From Dyadobacter psychrophilus (lineage in GTDB: Bacteria > Bacteroidota > Bacteroidia > Cytophagales > Spirosomataceae), in NCBI RefSeq assembly GCF_900167945.1, contig NZ_FUZA01000001.1, positions 1,426,001-1,490,000 of the forward strand: a DNA stretch of 64,000 nucleotides, written 5' to 3'. Below, in pieces: positions 34,239 through 41,717 of the stretch (position 1 is its first letter; each line of letters starts with the position of its first letter). A program made the position numbers and the translations under genes. The notes beneath the pieces are model-generated. The model made no database searches. It saw only the letters and a list, made by a program, of their open reading frames with translations, and was not told the origin of the DNA.

Positions 34239-37200
34239 ATGAAATACAGCGAATATAAAAACCTGAGTTATCCGCAAATAGGAGACGAAGTTCTGCAATT
34301 CTGGAAGGACAAAAAGATATTTGAAGCATCGGTTGAAACACGTGAAGGCGCACCATCATTCACTTTTTTTGAAGGACCGCCATCTGCTAACGGAACGCCT
34401 GGTATTCACCACGTTATGGCCCGTTCGATCAAAGATATTTTTTGCCGTTACAAAACATTGCAGGGATTTCAGGTAAAGAGAAAGGGCGGCTGGGACACAC
34501 ATGGGCTTCCTGTTGAATTGCAGGTGGAAAAGGAATTGGGCATTACCAAAGAAGACATTGGCAAAACCATCTCCGTTGAAGAATATAATGAAAAATGCCG
34601 TCAGACGGTGATGAAGTTTACAGATCAATGGAATGACCTGACCGAGAAAATGGGTTATTGGGTTGATCTGGAAGATCCATATATCACCTATAAGAGTGAA
34701 TACATTGAAAGCCTTTGGAACTTGCTTAAAAAGCTGTATGACAAAGGTTTGCTATACAAAGGTTACACGATTCAGCCTTACTCGCCAGCTGCCGGAACAG
34801 GCCTTTCATCCCACGAGCTCAATATGCCGGGCACTTACAAGGATGTGAAAGACACGACCATTGTGGCGATGTTCAAGGTGAAAACGCCTGGGAATTACAC
34901 CGTCTTTGGTAACCTGGAAAATCAGGATGCCAACAGTCTGGACATTAGAATCCTTGCCTGGACAACAACGCCATGGACACTTCCTGCGAACTCGGCGCTG
35001 ACGGTTGGTGCCAACATTAACTATGTTTTGGTAAAAACCTTTAACCCATATACGCATGCGCCGGTGGCCGTAGTATTGGCCAAAGACCTGATTGCCAAAT
35101 ATTTCTCGGAAAAAGGACGCGACGGTGACTTCGAAGGCTACGAAGCAAGCGATAAAAAACTGCTTCCGTGGACGATTTTGAAAGAATTCAAGGGGAAAAA
35201 CCTGGAAGGCATTGAATATGAGCAACTAATGCCATATATCCAGCCTGCATCGCCCGCTTTCCGTGTTATTGTTGGTGATTTTGTCACAACAGAGGATGGA
35301 ACGGGCGTAGTGCATACATCACCAACTTTTGGCGCCGATGACTTTCGGGTGGCGCAAGCCAATGGAATTCCTGCCATTATGGTGAAAGATGAAACTGGAA
35401 AGGATGTTCCGATTGTAGATCGCCGCGGCCGTTTTGTCAAAGAAATTACAGATTATGCAGGTCGCTTTGTGAAACCGGAATATTATTCCGATGAAGAGCA
35501 AAAAGATCCCGAATTCAGGGCAACCGATGTTTTAATTGCGATCCAGCTGAAAGAAGAGGGAAAAGCATTTAAGGTCGAAAAATACGAGCACCCTTACCCA
35601 CATTGCTGGCGTACGGATAAGCCGGTTTTATATTACCCATTGGATAGCTGGTTTATCAAAACCACTGCAATGAAAGATCGACTGGTAGAATTGAACAAAA
35701 CCATCAACTGGAAGCCTGAAAGCACCGGAACAGGTCGTTTTGGAAACTGGCTCGAAAATCTGGTAGACTGGAACCTTTCACGCTCGCGTTACTGGGGAAC
35801 GCCGCTGCCGATCTGGCGTAACGATCATGGAGATGAGGTGTGCGTGGGATCGATTGAGCAATTGAAGGATTTGCTTGAAGAAGCATTGATCTCGGAACAT
35901 TTGACAAGAGAGCAGGCTGCACGGAATTCGGATTATTTACTAAAACTCGAAAACGGTGATTTCGATCTGCACAGACCGTATGTGGACAACATTGTGCTGG
36001 TTTCAAAAAGGGGCAATGTTATGCACCGCGAACCCGATCTGATCGACGTTTGGTTTGATTCCGGTGCGATGCCTTACGCGCAATGGCATTATCCGTTTGA
36101 GAACCAGGAAATATTTGACCAAAGTTACCCTGCGGATTTCATCTCGGAAGGTGTGGATCAAACACGTGGCTGGTTCTTTACACTGCACGCGATCGCTGGA
36201 ATGTTGTTTGATTCTGTGGCATTTAAAAATGTCGTTTCCACCGGTTTGGTTTTGGATAAAAACGGCAACAAGATGTCCAAGCGCCTTGGTAACGCAGTGG
36301 ATCCATTTACAACGCTTTCCAAATACGGCCCGGACGCTACACGCTGGTATATGATCACCAACGCCGAGCCCTGGGATAACCTGAAATTCAACATTGAAGG
36401 CATTGGGGAAGTGCAGCGTAAGTTCTTCGGAACACTTGTTAACACTTATAATTTCTTTGCATTATATGCCAATTTGGATGGTTATGAGTTCCATGAGACC
36501 AATTCTGTGCCGATCGAAAAACGCACTGAACTGGACCGCTGGATCCTTTCTAAGCTGAATACGCTGGTAAAAGAGGTAGGCGAGCAATTTGATGAATACA
36601 ACCCGACCAAAGCCGGCCGACTGGTTCAGGACTTTGTTACGGATCAGCTTTCCAACTGGTATATCCGCTTAAACCGCCGCCGTTTCTGGAATCCGTCACA
36701 GGATACAGCCGAAGGTTTGACGGAAGACAAACAAGCGGCATACGAAACATTGCAGCATTGCCTTGTAACAGTTTCGCAACTGATGTCGCCTATCGCTCCG
36801 TTTTTTGGGGAATGGTTATATAAAAACCTTACAGATGGTGACCGCGCCGCTTCGATCGCAAATAACACAGATCATAAATACGAATCAGTGCACCTGACTT
36901 ACTGGCCGAAGATCGAAACCGAAGCGGTTGATCTGGACCTGGAAGCGGCGATGGAGCAGGCACAAACGATCAGTTCGCTGGTTCACTCGATCCGTAAAGG
37001 ACATAAGATTAAGGTTCGCCAGCCACTTTCCAAGATTTTGATCCCGGTCTTGAATGATAATACAAAACGTCAGATTGAGCAGGTTACGGCTATCATTTTA
37101 TCTGAGGTTAATGTAAAGACCATTGAGTTCGTCCATGACGACAGCGGTATTCTGACCAAGAAAATCAAGCCAAATTTCAAGACATTAGGACCAAAATTTG

Positions 37201-37685
37201 GCCCGAAAATGAAGGAAGTTGCGGCAGCAATTTCTGCAATGGATGAAGTGGCGATTAAAGAAATAGAGAAAAACGGCTCGATAACGCTTAATGGAGCAGC
37301 ATCGCCACTCGAAATCGCCCTTACTGATGTTGAAATCCATGCAGAAGACGTTCCGGGATGGTTAGTAGCAAGTGAAGGCGGCTTAACCGTTGCACTTGAC
37401 ATCACAATCACTGATGAGTTGCGCCTGGAAGGAATCGCGCGTGACTTTGTGAACCGTGTTCAAAACCTTCGCAAAGACAGCGGCTATGAAGTGACAGATA
37501 AAATAAAGATCACATTACAAGACAACGATGCCCTGCTGGCCAGTGCCGTGACTGCCAACAAAGATTACATTTGCCAGGAAGTGCAGGCACTCGAACTAAC
37601 CCTCATCAACGATCTCAACGGCGAAGCAAACGAGATTGAAATGGATGAGTTTTTATTGAAAGTTAAGATTGAGGTTGTTTCGTAA
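34239..37685 (+). CDS. ileS: isoleucyl-tRNA synthetase, type 2 (eukaryote-like)
   Basis: A 1148-residue class I aminoacyl-tRNA synthetase charging tRNA-Ile. The HIGH-type motif is GIHHVMA at about 55-61 after FEGPPSANGTP; the editing domain follows (about 200-400, with TTPWTLPANSA and GTGVVHTSPTFGADD); KMSKR is at about 678-682; the anticodon-binding domain and a long C-terminal extension complete it. Length and motif form match the IleRS2 type common in Bacteroidota rather than the 930-residue bacterial IleRS1. The stop overlaps the next gene's ATG (TAATG). Confidence 0.98.
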   Translation: MKYSEYKNLSYPQIGDEVLQFWKDKKIFEASVETREGAPSFTFFEGPPSANGTPGIHHVMARSIKDIFCRYKTLQGFQVKRKGGWDTHGLPVELQVEKELGITKEDIGKTISVEEYNEKCRQTVMKFTDQWNDLTEKMGYWVDLEDPYITYKSEYIESLWNLLKKLYDKGLLYKGYTIQPYSPAAGTGLSSHELNMPGTYKDVKDTTIVAMFKVKTPGNYTVFGNLENQDANSLDIRILAWTTTPWTLPANSALTVGANINYVLVKTFNPYTHAPVAVVLAKDLIAKYFSEKGRDGDFEGYEASDKKLLPWTILKEFKGKNLEGIEYEQLMPYIQPASPAFRVIVGDFVTTEDGTGVVHTSPTFGADDFRVAQANGIPAIMVKDETGKDVPIVDRRGRFVKEITDYAGRFVKPEYYSDEEQKDPEFRATDVLIAIQLKEEGKAFKVEKYEHPYPHCWRTDKPVLYYPLDSWFIKTTAMKDRLVELNKTINWKPESTGTGRFGNWLENLVDWNLSRSRYWGTPLPIWRNDHGDEVCVGSIEQLKDLLEEALISEHLTREQAARNSDYLLKLENGDFDLHRPYVDNIVLVSKRGNVMHREPDLIDVWFDSGAMPYAQWHYPFENQEIFDQSYPADFISEGVDQTRGWFFTLHAIAGMLFDSVAFKNVVSTGLVLDKNGNKMSKRLGNAVDPFTTLSKYGPDATRWYMITNAEPWDNLKFNIEGIGEVQRKFFGTLVNTYNFFALYANLDGYEFHETNSVPIEKRTELDRWILSKLNTLVKEVGEQFDEYNPTKAGRLVQDFVTDQLSNWYIRLNRRRFWNPSQDTAEGLTEDKQAAYETLQHCLVTVSQLMSPIAPFFGEWLYKNLTDGDRAASIANNTDHKYESVHLTYWPKIETEAVDLDLEAAMEQAQTISSLVHSIRKGHKIKVRQPLSKILIPVLNDNTKRQIEQVTAIILSEVNVKTIEFVHDDSGILTKKIKPNFKTLGPKFGPKMKEVAAAISAMDEVAIKEIEKNGSITLNGAASPLEIALTDVEIHAEDVPGWLVASEGGLTVALDITITDELRLEGIARDFVNRVQNLRKDSGYEVTDKIKITLQDNDALLASAVTANKDYICQEVQALELTLINDLNGEANEIEMDEFLLKVKIEVVS

Positions 37686-38137
37686 TGCATTACGAGGCTT
37701 ATTGTTTTACTAGTAATAGCGAAAATACCCGCTTCCAATTCCAAAGTGTTGGGAAGCGTGGTGTTTTTGAAAAAGTAATTTTCATCACTGCAATGAGCGA
37801 TGACATTTATAATCTGGCGCTGGTAGATTATAATGTTGAAACAGAGGAATATAATGATATTTCTGTGACAGACAATGGCGACATGCCTGAGGTGCTTGCA
37901 ACAGTACTGAAAGCCGTAACAATATTTCTAAACATAAATCCCACTAAGACCATATACTTCGAAGGAAGTTCTCCGGCACGCACAAGGTTGTATCAAATTG
38001 CAATTTCCAAGATTTACAACTATGATGAATCAGAATTTTTAATTCAAGGAAGTAAAGGTGAAAACTGGTCGATCTTCGAACCTAATATCAATTTTGAGAG
38101 TTTTTTAATTAAAAAAAAGCGTAACTTGAATTACTAA
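37685..38137 (+). CDS. DUF6934-like hypothetical protein
   Basis: A 150-residue soluble protein that resembles the DUF6934 family of Bacteroidota; no biochemical function is known. Visible pattern: YCFTSNSENTRFQFQSVGKRG at the start, VDYNVETEEYNDISVTDNGD in the middle, and SSPARTRLYQIAISKIYNY toward the end, the last resembling a conserved TSARTRLYRMGI-type stretch. Its ATG overlaps the ileS stop, so translation is coupled to ileS. A 55-residue partner gene follows after 11 bp. Confidence 0.75.
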   Translation: MHYEAYCFTSNSENTRFQFQSVGKRGVFEKVIFITAMSDDIYNLALVDYNVETEEYNDISVTDNGDMPEVLATVLKAVTIFLNINPTKTIYFEGSSPARTRLYQIAISKIYNYDESEFLIQGSKGENWSIFEPNINFESFLIKKKRNLNY

Positions 38138-38148
38138 ATTCTAAGATA

Positions 38149-38316
38149 ATGAAGGTTCTTGATAAATATTCGGATAAGATTGTAAAGTCTCCCCAAAGCA
38201 ATTATGATCCTGCTTTGGATAATTTGCCAGTTCCTCAGATCGTTTTAGAAAAGATGGAGCGCGCTCGCGAATCCCTTAAAAAACATCCCATTCCAGAACA
38301 TTTGCTAAGGAAATAG
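38149..38316 (+). CDS. small hypothetical protein paired with the DUF6934-like gene (55 aa)
   Basis: A 55-residue ORF starting MKVLDKYSDKIVKSPQSNYD and ending PIPEHLLRK, with a predicted helix in the second half (VLEKMERARESLKKH). It follows the DUF6934-like gene by 11 bp and precedes the SDR gene by 6 bp on the same strand, filling the only gap. Pairing of a DUF6934-type gene with a small partner suggests a two-gene module; a toxin-antitoxin role is only a thought. Confidence 0.6.
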   Translation: MKVLDKYSDKIVKSPQSNYDPALDNLPVPQIVLEKMERARESLKKHPIPEHLLRK

Positions 38317-38322
38317 CGCCTT

Positions 38323-39102
38323 ATGCAACTACAAAAGTCTACGGCATTAATAACAGGCGGGGCCTCCGGACTTGGCGAGGCGACAGCGCGCTTGTTTGTT
38401 GAATCCGGGGCTAATGTCGTTGTCCTTGATCTGAATGTTGCTGCCGGAGAAAAGTTGCAATCCGAATTTCCTGATAAAATAAAATTTGTAAAAACTGATG
38501 TTTCCAGCGAAAGCGATGTGCAAAAAGCCGTCGATCTTGCGCTGGAAACATTTGGCTTTATAAGCATCGCGGTGAACTGTGCGGGCATTGCGCCTGCCCG
38601 GAAAATCGTGGGAAAAGCGGATGGTATTTATGGCCCGCATTCATTTGATCTTTTTGAAAAAACCATTAAAACCAACCTGATCGGCACATTCAATGTGATG
38701 CGATTGGCTGCGTTTGCTATGGAAAAGAACACTCCAAATGATGAAGGAGAACGGGGTGTGATTATCAATACGGCTTCCGTGGCCGCATTTGACGGACAAA
38801 TGGGTCAGGTTGCCTATGCTGCCAGCAAAGGCGGAATCGTAAGTATGACGTTACCCGTCGCTCGTGATCTGGCAAAGTCCGGCATTCGGGTTATGGCCAT
38901 TGCGCCGGGGCTTTTTGAAACGCCATTAATGCTCAGCTTGCCCGAAGAAGCCCGGATTTCATTGGGACAGCAAATTCCTTTTCCCTCACGTCTGGGTCGG
39001 CCGTCAGAATATGCTTTGCTGGCAAAATCCATTGTTGAAAATCCAATGCTGAACGGTGAAGTTATAAGACTGGACGGGGCCATTAGAATGAGTCCGAAGT
39101 GA
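38323..39102 (+). CDS. SDR, 3-hydroxyacyl-CoA dehydrogenase type-2-like
   Basis: A 259-residue classical SDR with features of 17-beta-HSD10/HADH2-like enzymes: [11 protein letters not shown] (11-21), D35 in VVVLDLN for [17 protein letters not shown] (about 86-99), [23 protein letters not shown] (about 145-167) and GLFETPLM. Likely oxidises a 3-hydroxyacyl-CoA or a related alcohol with NAD. It sits 6 bp after the 55-residue gene, so probably part of the ileS transcript, without an evident functional link. Confidence 0.92.
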   Translation: MQLQKSTALITGGASGLGEATARLFVESGANVVVLDLNVAAGEKLQSEFPDKIKFVKTDVSSESDVQKAVDLALETFGFISIAVNCAGIAPARKIVGKADGIYGPHSFDLFEKTIKTNLIGTFNVMRLAAFAMEKNTPNDEGERGVIINTASVAAFDGQMGQVAYAASKGGIVSMTLPVARDLAKSGIRVMAIAPGLFETPLMLSLPEEARISLGQQIPFPSRLGRPSEYALLAKSIVENPMLNGEVIRLDGAIRMSPK

Positions 39103-39494
39103 GAAAGCCAGCGAAACTTTTGGATGGAAACTCAATGTGGCGCTGGTTACTCCTGGCCGTGTTGCTTACGGGCATTGTTTCTCAGAATTTCAATCCCCCA
39201 AGATCCATTTACAGGATTGAGGAAGTTGTTGCGGGTTCGGGAAATCAGGCAATCTCAGCGAAAACGGGAGCATTTTTCCATTCCTCCCAAAAGACTGGTA
39301 AGCAATTCGTTTATTCAAATAAATATAGATTGCAATGTGAACGCCTTCGCTTTCTTTCCCAATCCAGTCAAATACACGCTGATTTAGCCATTTCCACCGC
39401 GCCCAACTTGCTTCCTATCCTGATGCGTGCGACTGGCCGGCATCTTAAAATAAGGCGCCAATCTTCCGAAGAACCATTTCATTTTCTTTCCTGA
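39099..39494 (+). CDS. hypothetical secreted or degenerate protein (131 aa)
   Basis: An open frame starting GTG inside the SDR stop. From an internal ATG at 39135 it reads [17 protein letters not shown], a good signal peptide; then a stretch [24 protein letters not shown] that faintly recalls the STN domain of TonB receptors. After that the sequence is basic and unlike any family. It may be the 5' remnant of a receptor gene or an orphan. Weak support. Confidence 0.35.
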   Translation: MRKPAKLLDGNSMWRWLLLAVLLTGIVSQNFNPPRSIYRIEEVVAGSGNQAISAKTGAFFHSSQKTGKQFVYSNKYRLQCERLRFLSQSSQIHADLAISTAPNLLPILMRATGRHLKIRRQSSEEPFHFLS

Positions 39495-39578
39495 AACACA
39501 TTTGACATGCTGTCAGTGTGATGTTATGCTCTTTCCCGAAAGGAATGAGCTATTTCTCATTTTAAATCAAGGAATGGA

Positions 39579-39731
39579 ATGGAGAAGTTTCTACCAGCCG
39601 CTAAAAAGTGGCTCAGAAGAGTTGCTATGGCTTATATGCTCGGGTTTGCCAACGCAATTAATCAAGAAGTTAAGAATGTGGACGACACCTTTTTTAAAAC
39701 AGAAGAAGTTCAAAAGGAAAAGAAAGGTTAA
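39579..39731 (+). CDS. small hypothetical protein (50 aa)
   Basis: A 50-residue ORF starting MEKFLPAAKKWLRRVAMAYM and continuing LGFANAINQEVKNVDDTFFK to a charged end. It has an amphipathic or membrane-associated helix (RRVAMAYMLGFANAI) and a Shine-Dalgarno-like AAGGA 5 bases before the ATG. The plan (basic helix, MLGF-type motif, acidic DDT-F tail) resembles small conserved proteins I have seen in Cytophagales, with no known function. A longer ORF in another frame over the same bases is judged a shadow. Confidence 0.55.
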   Translation: MEKFLPAAKKWLRRVAMAYMLGFANAINQEVKNVDDTFFKTEEVQKEKKG

Positions 39732-39744
39732 GTCAATATAAACC

Positions 39745-40494
39745 TCAAACCATTCGGATCCCGATATCGGTGTAAATTTTAAACTCTTCCTTGTCTGCCG
39801 GCTGATCGGTAATGATTATAGATAACTGCTCAGCCGGACAGACATAATGTGCTTCTGCGGTCGCAAGCTTCTCTACGGATGCGAGTGCGATCACTTCTTT
39901 TGAGCATTCAATCATTGCTCTTTTTACCTCGCTTTCCTCATAATCCGGACCTGTAACGCCTAAGTGGGAATGAATGCTGCATATGCCAAGCAGACAAATA
40001 TCAGCTCGAAATTTCTTCAAAAACTGGATTGTGTCATAACCAACTGTCACGAAGGAGTTTTTTAACAGACGCCCGCCTGCAAACAGCACCTCAACATGCT
40101 CGTGTTCTTCGAGAGTAGATGCAATCGGAAAGCTGTTTGTCACAACCGTCAACCGGATGTCTTTTGGTAACGACTTGGCAATGAGCATAGCAGACGTTCC
40201 TCCATCAAAAATGACGAGTTGACCGTCTTTGAGGAAATCCAAAGCCTTTTTTGCAATAATTTGCTTCTGCTCATTGTCATGCAAAATCCTGTCCCTAAAA
40301 TGATGCGGACCCGGAGAATGCGGCACAGCTCCTCCGCGCACGGATTTCAATAGTCCCTGATCAGCAAGCTCTTTGATATCCCTCCGAACTGTATCTTCAG
40401 AAACATTCAATAACGTGCTCAGGCCTGCCAGATATACTTTCTGATCATTATTAAGCCGATCCAGTATGAGTTGAAACCGTTCCTCTTTTAACAT
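39745..40494 (-). CDS. DeoR/GlpR-family transcriptional regulator
   Basis: A 249-residue regulator: DeoR-type winged helix at 5-58 (LKEERFQLILDRLNN, LSTLLNVSEDTVRRDIKELADQGLLKSVRGGA) and a sugar-phosphate-sensing DeoRC domain (about 75-235; IFDGGTSAMLIAKSLP, VTNSFPIASTL, LLGICSIH). The ATG at 40494 is preferred over a TTG at 40515. It is divergent from a nucleotidase gene and the shared region has repeated TTGCA motifs that are good operator candidates. The effector is probably a phosphorylated sugar. Confidence 0.93.
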   Translation of the reverse strand: MLKEERFQLILDRLNNDQKVYLAGLSTLLNVSEDTVRRDIKELADQGLLKSVRGGAVPHSPGPHHFRDRILHDNEQKQIIAKKALDFLKDGQLVIFDGGTSAMLIAKSLPKDIRLTVVTNSFPIASTLEEHEHVEVLFAGGRLLKNSFVTVGYDTIQFLKKFRADICLLGICSIHSHLGVTGPDYEESEVKRAMIECSKEVIALASVEKLATAEAHYVCPAEQLSIIITDQPADKEEFKIYTDIGIRMV

Positions 40495-40540
40495 TATCAC
40501 ATCTGTTTTATGCAAAAATAGAAATTTAGCTGGAATAAAA

Positions 40541-40587
40541 TTGCAAAATATTGCAGATTAAATTTACATTTGTTGCATAAAATTGCA
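40541..40587. promoter_or_regulatory. tandem TTGCA-N5-TTGCA operator candidates in the deoR-type / nucleotidase promoter
   Basis: TTGCA-N5-TTGCA occurs at 40541-40555 and again at 40573-40587, 32 bp apart (about three helical turns). Between them lies TACATTTG (40565-40572), a full TAnnTTTG -7 element for the nucleotidase gene. The second pair starts directly after it. This is the expected place for binding of the adjacent DeoR-family protein. Confidence 0.65.
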
Positions 40588-40602
40588 AAGTAAATTCAGA
40601 TT

Positions 40603-41139
40603 ATGAAAAAATCGATTGCCATTGACATGGATAATGTCATCGTTGATATTGAAACCAACTGGATAGGTTGGTACGAAAAAGAATTCGGAGTCAGAATTGA
40701 TAAAGAAGATTTGCTGGGCATACCAGAAGACGACGCTTTCCCCGATCCTATTGCTGCCAGGAGTTTGATCTATAAAACGGGTTTTTTCCGCTATGCGCCT
40801 ATCATTAACGGTGCGCAGGAAGCGCTATTGAAATTGCAGGAACATTATGACATCTTCATCGTGTCCGCCGCCATGGAATTCCCTAATTCTCTTCCCGAAA
40901 AATACGATTGGCTTAACGAACATTTCCCGTTTATTTCCTGGAAAAACATCGTTTTCTGCGGAGACAAAAGAATCATCGACACCGATTATCTCATCGACGA
41001 CCACTTAAAAAATCTTGATTTTTGCAAAGGCACACCCATTCTTTTCACTGCAAGCCATAATGTGAATGTGACCAGGCACAAGCGGGTAAATAATTGGAAA
41101 GAAGCGCTGGCACTGCTGGAATTACAAGAGGAAAAGTAA
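40603..41139 (+). CDS. HAD-family 5'(3')-deoxyribonucleotidase-like protein (NT5C type)
   Basis: A 178-residue HAD phosphatase of the NT5C group. Motif I is DMDNV with D8 and D10, motif II VSAAME (about 86-91), and the final acidic motif DYLIDD (about 128-133). The family dephosphorylates nucleoside monophosphates, especially deoxy forms. It is divergent from a DeoR regulator with shared operator repeats, so expression is likely tied to a nucleoside or sugar-phosphate signal. Confidence 0.9.
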   Translation: MKKSIAIDMDNVIVDIETNWIGWYEKEFGVRIDKEDLLGIPEDDAFPDPIAARSLIYKTGFFRYAPIINGAQEALLKLQEHYDIFIVSAAMEFPNSLPEKYDWLNEHFPFISWKNIVFCGDKRIIDTDYLIDDHLKNLDFCKGTPILFTASHNVNVTRHKRVNNWKEALALLELQEEK

Positions 41140-41203
41140 TGGCATTCGTTCAAATATTTGTAATTTAGAATGGTGTTAACTTATTGTCAAGTCATTTAAA
41201 GTT

Positions 41204-41419
41204 ATGGTATCAATAAATATCTCAGTTGATCAGCTCATAGAAGTTATCAACGGCATGGATGAAGTTGAAAAAATCCAGATCAAAAGTGCATTGGAAGACG
41301 ATTACGTGATTTCAGAGGAAGCGAAAGCTGAACTTCTTAAACGTAAGAAAGAGTTTCTTGCCGGAAACATTTCTTCAAAATCATGGTCCGAAATAAAGGC
41401 TCGTTATGAGTCAATATAG
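41204..41419 (+). CDS. antitoxin of a type II toxin-antitoxin pair
   Basis: A 71-residue acidic and lysine-rich protein (VSINISVDQLIEVINGMDEVEKIQIK, ending SWSEIKARYESI) of the addiction-module type that precedes RelE/ParE toxins in Bacteroidota. It overlaps the toxin gene by 14 bp. It should wrap around and inhibit the toxin; the C-terminal part is the likely toxin-binding segment. Confidence 0.8.
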   Translation: MVSINISVDQLIEVINGMDEVEKIQIKSALEDDYVISEEAKAELLKRKKEFLAGNISSKSWSEIKARYESI

Positions 41420-41717
41420 GATTGAAATTTTAAAACCGGCAGAAATTGAATTTGATCAGGCTTTTGAGTGGTACAACAAACAGCTTGTAGGCCTAGGGAA
41501 AAAGTTTTTCGGCGAGGTTTCAAGATATCTATCTTCAATCTCCGAAAACCCCTATAAGTTCGCTGCCAAATACGGCAACGAACTTCACTTTGCAACGTTA
41601 AAAATTTTCCCTTTCGTAATCGTATATTGGGTTGATGAGACATTAAAGACAGTCTTCGTTGTCTCTATTTTTCACACTAGCCGTAATCCGAAAAAATTTG
41701 AGCCAGGCAGTATTTAA
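41406..41717 (+). CDS. RelE/ParE-family toxin
   Basis: A 103-residue toxin with the RelE/ParE fold pattern: YRIEILKPAEIEFDQAFEWYNKQ at the start, GKKFFGEVSRYLSSISENP in the middle, and FPFVIVYWVDETLKTVFVVSIFHTSRNP at the end. RelE members cut mRNA on the ribosome and ParE members inhibit gyrase; which applies here is not clear. Its stop codon shares the TTAA palindrome with the convergent uvrB stop. Confidence 0.88.
   Translation: MSQYRIEILKPAEIEFDQAFEWYNKQLVGLGKKFFGEVSRYLSSISENPYKFAAKYGNELHFATLKIFPFVIVYWVDETLKTVFVVSIFHTSRNPKKFEPGSI

Noticed and set aside
39502-39741. 79-codon ORF on the plus strand
   Set aside because: Composition is unlike a protein of this genome and it overlaps the better supported 50-residue gene in another frame.
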